Source of the DNA: Devosiaceae bacterium
GTDB taxonomy: Bacteria > Pseudomonadota > Alphaproteobacteria > Rhizobiales > Devosiaceae
NCBI GenBank assembly: GCA_021648585.1
Contig: JAKISM010000018.1
Coordinates: 1-23,785, forward strand
DNA: 23,785 bases
Reading direction: 5' to 3'
Every line of letters starts with the position of its first letter. Position 1 is the first letter of the stretch. Below, piece after piece: positions 1-6,138 of this stretch. The notes beneath the pieces were generated by a model. The model did not search any database, was not told where the DNA came from, and saw only the letters and a program-made list of their open reading frames with translations. The translations under genes and the position numbers were made by a program.

Positions 1-788
1 CAAACCTCGCAGGTTATCAAGCAGCGATTGAAGCAAGTGTTGTTTTTGATAGAGCATTCCCCATGATGATGACAGCGGCTGGCACAGTGCGCCCTGCCAA
101 AGTTTTTGTAATGGGTGCGGGAGTTGCAGGGCTGCAAGCAATAGCCACTGCAAGGCGATTAGGCGCAATTGTTAGTGCAACCGATGTGCGACCAGCCTCA
201 AAAGAGCAAGTTGCTTCATTGGGTGCAAAATTTATTGCTGTTGAAAATGAAGAATTTAAACAAGCAGAAACAGCTGCAGGTTATGCAAAGCCAATGAGCG
301 CTGCTTATCAAAAAGAGCAGGCAGAACTAAACTCAAAACATATTGCAAAACAAGATATCATCATTACAACCGCGCTTATTCCGGGGCGTGATGCACCAAT
401 TTTAATCACTAAAAAAATGGTGCAATCTATGGCACCTGGTTCGGTGATTGTTGATTTAGCGGCAGAGCGCGGCGGCAATTGTGAAATGACTAAGCCTGAT
501 GAAATAGCTATTTTTAATGATGTTAGCATCATTGGATATACAAATATGGCAGGGCGTGTGCCAACTAGCGCATCGTCTTTTTATTCTCGCAATTTAGCTA
601 GTTTTTTAGAAACGCTTATTGATAAAGAAAAGAAAAAAATAAAAATTGATTGGGAAGATGAGTTAATAAAAGCAACTGCACTAACCCGTGATGGAAAAAT
701 CATTCACCCAAAAATCACAATTAAAAAACCTGTAGCAAAAAAGAAACCTGCTACAAAAAAATCTACAAAAAACAAAGGAGCAAAATAA
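1..788 (+). CDS. pntAA: NAD(P) transhydrogenase subunit alpha part 1 (domain I), 5' end cut by window
   Basis: This is the NAD(H)-binding domain I of the proton-translocating transhydrogenase, which uses the proton gradient to make NADPH from NADH. The frame is open from base 3, so the ATG at 63 is internal; 261 residues are visible and the N-terminal part lies upstream. Visible signs are the family stretch MMMTAAGTVRPAKVFVMGAG with a GxGxxG dinucleotide fold at visible residues 38-43, then TTALIPGRDAP and VDLAAERGGNCE. The last ~25 residues are unusually lysine-rich (runs such as KKPVAKKKPATKK). It overlaps pntAB by one base (TAATG), and AAAGGAG before that start suggests translational coupling. 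The three-gene split of the enzyme is the usual alphaproteobacterial form. Identity is near certain. Confidence 0.96.
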   Translation, partial: NLAGYQAAIEASVVFDRAFPMMMTAAGTVRPAKVFVMGAGVAGLQAIATARRLGAIVSATDVRPASKEQVASLGAKFIAVENEEFKQAETAAGYAKPMSAAYQKEQAELNSKHIAKQDIIITTALIPGRDAPILITKKMVQSMAPGSVIVDLAAERGGNCEMTKPDEIAIFNDVSIIGYTNMAGRVPTSASSFYSRNLASFLETLIDKEKKKIKIDWEDELIKATALTRDGKIIHPKITIKKPVAKKKPATKKSTKNKGAK

Positions 789-1096
789 TGGAACAGGTAA
801 TTGATCCGTTTTTCTTTCGTCTAGCAATTTTTGTCTTGGCTATTTTTGTTGGCTATTTTGTTGTTTGGAGTGTAACCCCCGCGCTTCACACTCCGCTAAT
901 GAGCGTAACAAACGCCATCTCATCAGTTATTGTGGTTGGCGCACTGTTAGCTGTTGGGGTTAATATGGTTGAGGGCGTGGGTTTTGCTTCAAAAGCATTT
1001 GGTTTTATAGCGCTTATTTTAGCCAGCGTGAATATTTTTGGTGGGTTTTTAGTTACCCAACGCATGTTGGCAATGTATAAGAAGAAGGATAGCTAA
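788..1096 (+). CDS. pntAB: NAD(P) transhydrogenase subunit alpha part 2 (membrane domain)
   Basis: A 102-residue hydrophobic protein that supplies part of membrane domain II, the proton channel of the transhydrogenase. About three transmembrane helices are visible, roughly residues 10-30, 38-60 and 68-90. The family signature HTPLMSVTNAISS is present at about residues 35-47. Its ATG shares one base with the pntAA stop and follows the Shine-Dalgarno sequence AAAGGAG; pntB starts one base after its stop. Small separate subunits of this size are normal in alphaproteobacteria, where E. coli has a fused PntA. Confidence 0.95.
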   Translation: MEQVIDPFFFRLAIFVLAIFVGYFVVWSVTPALHTPLMSVTNAISSVIVVGALLAVGVNMVEGVGFASKAFGFIALILASVNIFGGFLVTQRMLAMYKKKDS

Positions 1097-1097
1097 A

Positions 1098-2504
1098 ATG
1101 ATTTCAGCAAATATAGCTTCTATTTTTTATCTTATATCAGGTGTTTTATTCATTCTTGCGCTTCATGGTCTTTCTTCGCCTAGTTCGGCACGACAAGGCA
1201 ATAGATTTGGCATGATAGGCATGAGCATTGCCATTTTAACCACGCTTGGTGTTGTTATGCCTATTTCGCCTCTTTCGTGGGTTTTAATTTTAACTGGACT
1301 TGGCATTGGCGGCACAATTGGGGCGGTGATGGCGAGAAAAATCGCTATGACAGATATGCCGCAATTAGTTGCAGCTTTTCACTCTTTGGTTGGTTTGGCG
1401 GCGGTGCTTGTGGCAGCAGCAGCGCTTTATGCACCAGAAGCTTTTAACATTGGGGCAATCGGTGATATTTACGGCAAATATTTAGTTGAAATGAGCATTG
1501 GAGCGGCAATCGGAGCTTTTACTTTCACTGGCTCGGTTATTGCTTTTCTAAAACTTGATGGGCGCATGTCTGGTACTCCTATTATTTTGCCGCTTCGTCA
1601 TATATTACATATTGCTCTTGGGGTTTTGCTGGTCTATCTGATTTGGCAATTTACACTTAGTAGCTCTAATATGTTGTTCTGGGCAATTATTGCGCTTTCA
1701 TTGGTGCTTGGCGTGTTAATGATTATCCCTATTGGTGGCGCTGATATGCCTGTTGTGGTATCGATGCTTAATTCATATTCTGGTTGGGCGGCGGCTGGCA
1801 TTGGCTTTACGCTTTCTAATAGTGCGCTGATTATTACGGGTGCGCTGGTTGGCTCATCGGGTGCTATTCTTTCTTATATTATGTGTCGTGCTATGAACCG
1901 CTCGTTTATCTCGGTTATTTTGGGTGGGTTTGGTGGTGATAGTGTTAGCGCTGGCTCTGGCGAAGAAGAAACCAGACCCGTTAAACAAGGCTCGGCCGAT
2001 GATGCTGCCTTTATGATGCGAAACGCTTCTAAGGTTATTATTGTTCCCGGATATGGAATGGCGGTGGCGCAAGCGCAACATGCGTTGCGTGAAATGGCTG
2101 ATTTGCTCAAAGAAGAGGGTGTTGAGGTTAAATATGCTATTCACCCAGTGGCTGGTCGTATGCCCGGACATATGAATGTCTTATTAGCTGAGGCCAATGT
2201 TCCTTATGATGAAGTGTTTGAGCTTGAGGATATAAATTCTGAATTTGCGCAAGCCGATGTGGCTTTTGTTATTGGGGCAAATGATGTGACTAACCCGTCA
2301 GCAAAGACCGACAAACAATCTCCTATTTATGGTATGCCAGTGCTTGATGTTGAAAATGCTGGTACGGTTTTGTTTATCAAACGAGGAATGTCGGCAGGTT
2401 ATGCTGGGGTGCAAAATGAATTATTTTTCCGTGATAACACGATGATGTTATTTGCTGATGCCAAAAAAATGACTGAGGATATTGTTAAAGCATTAGGGCA
2501 TTAG
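1098..2504 (+). CDS. pntB: NAD(P) transhydrogenase subunit beta
   Basis: Beta subunit of the transhydrogenase: a membrane domain II of many helices over residues 1-~280, then the cytoplasmic NADP(H)-binding domain III. Domain III motifs are visible: VPGYGMAVAQAQ, HPVAGRMPGHMNVLLAEA, IGANDVTNPSA, and KRGMSAGYAGVQNELFF near the C-terminus. Full length is 468 residues, as expected for the family. It is the third gene of the pntAA-pntAB-pntB operon and is followed six bases later by a hydrolase gene on the same strand, so that gene is probably co-transcribed. No truncation or missing motif was seen. Confidence 0.97.
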   Translation: MISANIASIFYLISGVLFILALHGLSSPSSARQGNRFGMIGMSIAILTTLGVVMPISPLSWVLILTGLGIGGTIGAVMARKIAMTDMPQLVAAFHSLVGLAAVLVAAAALYAPEAFNIGAIGDIYGKYLVEMSIGAAIGAFTFTGSVIAFLKLDGRMSGTPIILPLRHILHIALGVLLVYLIWQFTLSSSNMLFWAIIALSLVLGVLMIIPIGGADMPVVVSMLNSYSGWAAAGIGFTLSNSALIITGALVGSSGAILSYIMCRAMNRSFISVILGGFGGDSVSAGSGEEETRPVKQGSADDAAFMMRNASKVIIVPGYGMAVAQAQHALREMADLLKEEGVEVKYAIHPVAGRMPGHMNVLLAEANVPYDEVFELEDINSEFAQADVAFVIGANDVTNPSAKTDKQSPIYGMPVLDVENAGTVLFIKRGMSAGYAGVQNELFFRDNTMMLFADAKKMTEDIVKALGH

Positions 2505-2513
2505 GAGTTTGTG

Positions 2514-3314
2514 ATGAAAAGAATAATTATTTGGGGCTTGATATTTATTTTCTCGCTTTATGCTGGGGCGATATTGTTCCTCAATTCTAATCAGCGCAAT
2601 CTGCAATATGTAACGCAAGGTGAGATTATAAAACTCTCTGATGCAAAAATGCCTCGTGCTGAAATTATATTTGTCCCAACAGCAAGAAACGCACCAACTT
2701 TAGGAGTGCGTGGTTGGTATGTTGAGCCAGTTGGTGATAAGCCGATTATTATTTATTTTAATGGTAATGAGGGTAGTTTTACTGAGCAATATGAGCGCTT
2801 AAGAGATATTGCTGAGGCTGGCTATGGATTAGTTGCTTTTGATTATCGTGGTTTTCCTTTATCGCTTGGTAGGTTGAACGAAGAAAATATCCTCAATGAT
2901 AGTTTGAAGCTATTTGATTGGGCAGTGCAAAAAGGCAAGCCAATAGTGCTTTATGGGCGATCGCTTGGCACAGGGCCGGCAACCTATGTTGCATCAAAAC
3001 GTGAGGCGCAAGCCTTAGTGCTTGAAACGCCCTTTACAGCGGCAGTTGATGTAGCGGCAGAGCGCTATCCCTTTATGCCTGTTGCCAAATTACTCAAGGA
3101 TAAATTTCTTTCTCGTGAGTGGATAAAAGACGTTGATGAGCCTTTATTCATTGGGCATGGAACAGCAGATAAGGTTATTCCAGTTCAGCATGGCAAGGAT
3201 TTATTTGCTTTGGCAAAAAATGGTCAAGAATTGTGGATTGTTGAAGGTGGGACGCATGGTGATTTGTGGGAGAGGGGATTGTGGGATCGTATTGATGAGT
3301 TTTTGCAGAAGTAG
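2514..3314 (+). CDS. Membrane-anchored alpha/beta hydrolase (BEM46/YfhR-like)
   Basis: A 266-residue alpha/beta-hydrolase fold protein. An N-terminal hydrophobic segment (residues 4-23) without a clear cleavage site suggests a membrane anchor with the catalytic domain outside the cytoplasm. The likely triad is Ser150 in the elbow GRSLGTG, Asp219 in GHGTADKVIP and His248 in GGTHGDLW; YFNGNEGS at 81-88 is the probable oxyanion region. ATG 2514 was chosen over GTG 2511 because AGGAG at 2503-2507 is better spaced for it. The SD overlaps the pntB stop, so the gene is probably read with pntB. Substrate is unknown; members of this group are usually annotated as esterases or peptidase-like hydrolases. 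Confidence 0.85.
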   Translation: MKRIIIWGLIFIFSLYAGAILFLNSNQRNLQYVTQGEIIKLSDAKMPRAEIIFVPTARNAPTLGVRGWYVEPVGDKPIIIYFNGNEGSFTEQYERLRDIAEAGYGLVAFDYRGFPLSLGRLNEENILNDSLKLFDWAVQKGKPIVLYGRSLGTGPATYVASKREAQALVLETPFTAAVDVAAERYPFMPVAKLLKDKFLSREWIKDVDEPLFIGHGTADKVIPVQHGKDLFALAKNGQELWIVEGGTHGDLWERGLWDRIDEFLQK

Positions 3315-3341
3315 AGGTGAGAATTTTAGGTTTGTGTGCCT

Positions 3342-3379
3342 CACCACTTTATGCCTTTACCCCCACCACTTTATGCCTT
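3342..3379. repeat. Two-copy tandem repeat
   Basis: The 16-base unit CACCACTTTATGCCTT occurs at 3342-3357 and again at 3364-3379, a period of 22 bases, directly beside the GC-rich palindromic element. It may be a local duplication made when that element moved in, or simple slippage. Confidence 0.6.
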
Positions 3380-3380
3380 G

Positions 3381-3501
3381 CCCCCACCCCTAGCCCCTCC
3401 CCGCGAGGGGGAGGGGAACTTAAGATTTACAGTTTGATTAGTTTAAGACAAACTCAAACCGCTTCCCTCCCCCCTTGCGGGGAGGGATTGAGGGTGGGGG
3501 G
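3381..3501. repeat. REP-like / MITE-like element with two inverted GC-rich palindromic arms
   Basis: Two ~37-base GC-rich arms (3381-3417 and 3464-3501) are close inverted copies of each other. Each arm also contains its own hairpin: CCCCTCCCCGCGAGGGGGAGGGG in the first, CCCTCCCCCCTTGCGGGGAGGG in the second. Between them lies ~46 bases of AT-rich sequence with a small AGTTTG/CAAACT hairpin. The composition contrasts sharply with the AT-rich surroundings. Paired inverted palindromes between genes fit a REP doublet or a non-autonomous mobile element. Located between the hydrolase end and the convergent qor end, it could also act as a transcription barrier. Short open frames running through it are not genes. 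Confidence 0.75.
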
Positions 3502-3539
3502 TTAAGTAAAATTTCTTTACCAAACAACGATAAATCACT

Positions 3540-4538
3540 CTAATCTACAACCAACACAATCTTTCCATAATGCTCTTTTGCTTCAAAAGCATGATGGGCT
3601 TTTGTTGCTTCTTCAAGCTTGAAGGTGCGAATATGTTGTGCTTTGATTTTTCTTTCATTTAGTGCTGGCCAAATTTTATTTTTTAGCCCTTGCGCAATTT
3701 TTGCTTTTATCTGACTATTTTTAGGCCCTAAAGTTGAGCCAAAAATTGTTAAGTTTTTCAGCAAAATAGGTGCGATGTTTATCTCGGCCTTTGCACCGCC
3801 TAAAAATGCTAGTTGAATAATTGTTGCGCCATGTGCTGCGGTTTTTATATTGCGTTTTAGATATGTGCCGCCAACCACGTCTATAATTCTATCAACGCCT
3901 TTTCCATTGGTAATTTTTAGCACTTCTTCAACAAAATCTTGTTCTCTATAATTGATGATATAATCTGCGCCAAGCGTTCTAACATAATCTGCTTTTACCT
4001 TTGATGAAACACAACAAATGATTGTTGCGCCGAACAATTTTGCTATTTGAATAGCGCTTGCACCAATGCCGCCTGATGCGCCATGCACCAGCACGAACAT
4101 ATTTTTCTTGAGTTTTGCTTTCATTATTAGAGTTTGATAAATGGTGAAAAAAGTTTCAGGTAGAGTTGCTCCTTCAATAAAGCTCCAATCCTTTGGTAAT
4201 GGCAGTACTTGCCCAAATGGAACATTGACATAATTTGCATAAGCACCACCATTACAAAGCGCTACAATTTTATCGCCAATTTTCCAGTTGCCAGCCTTTT
4301 CGCCAACAAAGGCAATTTCGCCAGCGACTTCTAAACCAAGCCATTTGGCATTTTGTTTAGTTGGTTGATAAAACCCATTTCGTTGTAAAATATCAGGGCC
4401 ATTTATACCGCAAGCTTTAACTTTGATAGTTATTTCATTAGGCTTTGGTGCATTAAGAGTGCGGCTTTTAAATTGCAAGGTTTCTGGCGCACCAAAATCA
4501 GAAATATAAATTGCTTTTATTTGCTTTGGGAATCTCAT
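3540..4538 (-). CDS. NAD(P)H:quinone oxidoreductase, zinc-free MDR family (PIG3-like)
   Basis: A 332-residue medium-chain dehydrogenase/reductase. The GroES-like N-terminal part includes GINGPDILQRNGFYQP and GLEVAGEI. It is followed by the Rossmann signature VHGASGGIGASAIQIAK, which binds NADPH. The catalytic zinc ligands of alcohol dehydrogenases are absent, and the stretch around ATLPETFFTIYQTL matches the PIG3 quinone-oxidoreductase group. Expected activity is NADPH-dependent reduction of quinones in the cytoplasm. The ATG at 4538 was chosen; a further upstream TTG at 4604 would run into the divergent DUF1192 gene. The gene is convergent with the pnt/hydrolase operon across the REP-like element. 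Confidence 0.87.
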   Translation of the reverse strand: MRFPKQIKAIYISDFGAPETLQFKSRTLNAPKPNEITIKVKACGINGPDILQRNGFYQPTKQNAKWLGLEVAGEIAFVGEKAGNWKIGDKIVALCNGGAYANYVNVPFGQVLPLPKDWSFIEGATLPETFFTIYQTLIMKAKLKKNMFVLVHGASGGIGASAIQIAKLFGATIICCVSSKVKADYVRTLGADYIINYREQDFVEEVLKITNGKGVDRIIDVVGGTYLKRNIKTAAHGATIIQLAFLGGAKAEINIAPILLKNLTIFGSTLGPKNSQIKAKIAQGLKNKIWPALNERKIKAQHIRTFKLEEATKAHHAFEAKEHYGKIVLVVD

Positions 4539-4584
4539 ATTATTTTTTAACGTGAAATTTGATTTATTGGCAAGGGAGAAAAAA

Positions 4585-4767
4585 ATGGAAGAAGATGAGG
4601 TCAAAAAGAAAATTGAGCATGAAATTGGTGAAAACCTAGATGATGTTTCAGTTGATGAATTAAATTTAAGGATAGGATTATTAGAAAATGAAATTATTCG
4701 CTTGCAAGGCTCAATAAAACAAAAACGACAATCGCAATTAAAAGCTGAAGCGATGTTTAAGTTTTGA
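4585..4767 (+). CDS. DUF1192 family small protein
   Basis: A 60-residue acidic/basic protein with the DUF1192 pattern: an N-terminal EEDEVKKKIEHEIGENL, then SVDELNLRIGLLENEIIRL and a short coiled coil ending in a basic tail. ATG 4585 was chosen because AAGGGAG lies at 4572-4578; an in-frame GTG at 4552 has no such support and would extend into the divergent gene's leader. Function is unknown. It is divergent from qor with only 46 bases between starts, and it precedes rcdA, a neighbourhood I recall from other Rhizobiales. Confidence 0.8.
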   Translation: MEEDEVKKKIEHEIGENLDDVSVDELNLRIGLLENEIIRLQGSIKQKRQSQLKAEAMFKF

Positions 4768-4822
4768 CCTTAAGTTTTAGCCTATAAAAATAGTAAATAA
4801 TTTGCTGGTTTATGCGTTGTGA

Positions 4823-4855
4823 ATTAATAAGGTTAAGAAAATGACTCTTATTAAT
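4823..4855. promoter_or_regulatory. Nine-base inverted repeat upstream of the sRNA candidate
   Basis: ATTAATAAG at 4823-4831 and CTTATTAAT at 4847-4855 are perfect inverted copies separated by 15 bases. The spacer holds a GACTC (GANTC, CcrM-type) site at 4843-4847 that reaches the first base of the right arm. The right arm overlaps the first half of a CtrA-like box. A second pair, GTTAAGAA (4832-4839) and TTCTTAAC (4867-4874), interleaves with it. This may be an operator or an AT-rich hairpin in the DUF1192 3' UTR. Confidence 0.45.
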
Positions 4856-4866
4856 ATAAAATTAAC
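4851..4866 (+). promoter_or_regulatory. Candidate CtrA-binding box (TTAA-N7-TTAAC)
   Basis: The sequence TTAA-TATAAAA-TTAAC exactly fits the published CtrA consensus. It lies about 22 bases upstream of a -10-like TATACA (4888-4893), so it would cover the -35 region, as at many CtrA-activated promoters. In AT-rich DNA this pattern also arises by chance, at roughly one per 40 kb per strand by composition. Position next to an sRNA candidate and rcdA is what makes it notable. Confidence 0.45.
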
Positions 4867-4899
4867 TTCTTAACGCTAATCATTAGTTATACATATTTT

Positions 4900-4976
4900 T
4901 AAGGAACATATTTTTTTCTCCTTTTTATGATACCTCCCTGTTAACTTTCAGAGCCGTTTTTGCGGCTCTTTTTTTT
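4900..4976 (+). ncRNA. Candidate small RNA between the DUF1192 gene and rcdA
   Basis: A free-standing intrinsic terminator at 4950-4976 lies 183 bases past the DUF1192 stop and ahead of rcdA, so something ends here. A -10-like TATACA at 4888-4893 places a possible start near 4900, giving a ~77-base RNA. Predicted shape by eye: a 5' stem AAGGA/TCCTT (4901-4905 with 4919-4923), a single-stranded stretch carrying ACCTCCCTG (an anti-Shine-Dalgarno-like motif, 4932-4940), then the terminator hairpin. That is typical of trans-acting sRNAs. It could instead be a long 3' UTR of the DUF1192 mRNA. I do not recognise a named family. Confidence 0.4.
4950..4976 (+). terminator. Strong Rho-independent terminator
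   Basis: AGAGCCG (4950-4956) pairs perfectly with CGGCTCT (4963-4969) around a six-base loop and is followed by a run of eight T. It ends transcription from the DUF1192 side or from the sRNA candidate, and insulates rcdA. Confidence 0.9.
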
Positions 4977-5037
4977 GTCCAAAAACATTTTTTGATTATT
5001 ACTTATTTGCGCATTAAGGAAAAATGCAACAAATTGG

Positions 5038-5080
5038 TGACAATATTTTTTTGTCAGTTACAATGAAATGACGTTATTTC
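5038..5080 (+). promoter_or_regulatory. Candidate rcdA promoter with overlapping dyad
   Basis: TTGTCA (5051-5056, five of six -35 matches) is followed after 18 bases by TATTTC (5075-5080, a weak -10). The -35 forms the right half of a perfect dyad, TGACAA-N7-TTGTCA, at 5038-5056. That could be a repressor or activator site. The start codon follows at 5097. Confidence 0.4.
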
Positions 5081-5096
5081 TAGAGTGGATTAAATT

Positions 5097-5666
5097 TTGA
5101 GCGATAAAGATAATAAAACCGATGCTACTTCAATAGGGCCAAACCTTCTTTCAATAGGACCAAGCCTTTTGGCGTCAAAAGATTTTGATAGGCTATATTC
5201 ACAGGGCATGGGATTAATTGAGGAGGTTGCGGCATATCTTGATGGGGAAGGGCGCAAGCAAAGCCGTGAACTTAATCGTGAAGCTGCTTTTGTCTATGCC
5301 AGCGAATCTATGCGCTTAACTACTCGATTGATGCAAATGGCTTCTTGGTTATTGTTGCAAAGAGCAATAAGGGAGGGAGAAGTAACCTCAAACAATGTAA
5401 TTGATGAAAAAGAGAAAATAAAATTCCTTACATCTACGTCTGATAAATCAGGACCGGGTTGGAGTGATTTGCCTTCAAAACTATTAGATTATATTGAAAA
5501 AGGTGAGCATCTATATGAGCGGGTTATTCGTGTTGATAGGCTTGATAATGAATCTATTGAGGAAATACAAGTTGAAGCAGAGAAATCTCTCGAAGTGGCA
5601 GGAGGAATTGCTGAGCAATTTTCTCGTCTAAATGCAGCATTTGGAAAAGATAAAAAATCTGATTAA
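5097..5666 (+). CDS. rcdA: RcdA-like regulator of CtrA degradation (DUF1465)
   Basis: A 189-residue protein of the DUF1465 family, recognised by FDRLYSQGMGLIEEVAAYLDGEG and YASESMRLTTRLMQMASWLLLQRAI followed by EGEVT. In Caulobacter, RcdA is an adaptor acting with CpdR and PopA to bring CtrA to the ClpXP protease; the same role here is inferred from family. The start is TTG 5097. An in-frame TAA at 5091-5093 leaves only ATT 5094 or this TTG before the conserved region, so a rare start is forced. A GAG at 5083-5085 is the best ribosome site. It is preceded by a possible CtrA box and an sRNA candidate and converges with rpmE. Confidence 0.88.
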   Translation: MSDKDNKTDATSIGPNLLSIGPSLLASKDFDRLYSQGMGLIEEVAAYLDGEGRKQSRELNREAAFVYASESMRLTTRLMQMASWLLLQRAIREGEVTSNNVIDEKEKIKFLTSTSDKSGPGWSDLPSKLLDYIEKGEHLYERVIRVDRLDNESIEEIQVEAEKSLEVAGGIAEQFSRLNAAFGKDKKSD

Positions 5667-5683
5667 GATTAGGGATTTATTAT

Positions 5684-5715
5684 AAATAAAAAACCCGACC
5701 AAATGGATCGGGTTT
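5684..5715 (-). terminator. rpmE intrinsic terminator
   Basis: AAACCCGA (5691-5698) and TCGGGTTT (5708-5715) form a perfect eight-pair stem. Read on the minus strand it is followed by a T-rich tail (5684-5693), so it ends rpmE. On the plus strand there is only a poor T stretch, so any effect on rcdA is weak. Confidence 0.85.
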
Positions 5716-5739
5716 GATAATTTCTTTATATCTCTAAAT

Positions 5740-5961
5740 TTAACCCAACATACCTTTGAATTTTTCCTTAAAGCGAGAAACACGTCCGCCACGATCTAAT
5801 AATTGTCCAGTTCCGCCAGTCCATGCTGGGTGAGTAACAACATCAATATCAAGTTTTAGAGTGTCGCCCTCTTTGCCGTAAGTTGAGCGGGTTTCAAATT
5901 CATCTCCATTTGTCATCACTACTTTAATCGTGTGATAATCTGGGTGCAGGTCTTTTTTCAT
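5740..5961 (-). CDS. rpmE: 50S ribosomal protein L31
   Basis: A 73-residue L31 with the alphaproteobacterial pattern: MKKDLHPDYHTIKV, TRSTYGKEGDTLKLDID, HPAWTGG and GGRVSRFKEKF. It has no cysteine, so it is the zinc-free (C-) form. The ATG at 5961 was chosen over an upstream extension of 29 residues because it matches the family N-terminus and has an AAGAG ribosome site. A perfect hairpin sits in the leader, and a strong terminator follows the gene. Confidence 0.95.
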   Translation of the reverse strand: MKKDLHPDYHTIKVVMTNGDEFETRSTYGKEGDTLKLDIDVVTHPAWTGGTGQLLDRGGRVSRFKEKFKGMLG

Positions 5962-5987
5962 ATAACTACTCTTAATTGTAAAATTGG

Positions 5988-6002
5988 CTCGTACTTTACG
6001 AG
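5988..6002 (-). promoter_or_regulatory. Hairpin/dyad in the rpmE leader
   Basis: CTCGTA-CTT-TACGAG is a perfect six-pair inverted repeat with a three-base loop, 27 bases upstream of the rpmE start. A TATATT element lies just upstream of it (minus strand, 6009-6004). It may therefore be a 5'-terminal mRNA hairpin, for example for autogenous control by L31, or an operator over the start point. Confidence 0.4.
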
Positions 6003-6138
6003 AAATATAGATTTGGTGCTTTCTAGCTAAGTTATTATAAAACTGCAAGAGGAGAATTGTTGTTTTTGTGAAGCAATTTGTTGCGCCTTGTGCAATGAGG
6101 GTTTATGTAGGATAAAATTTCCAACGAAAAGATTTTTT

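Noticed and set aside
1854..2171. 105-codon open frame antisense to pntB
   Set aside because: It lies wholly inside a well-supported gene, has no ribosome site and no recognisable protein pattern.
3317..3505. Open frame of 62 codons through the REP-like element
   Set aside because: Its protein (rich in PTPSPSPRGGGE and PPCGEGLRVGG) is a translation of GC-rich palindromes, a familiar spurious call.
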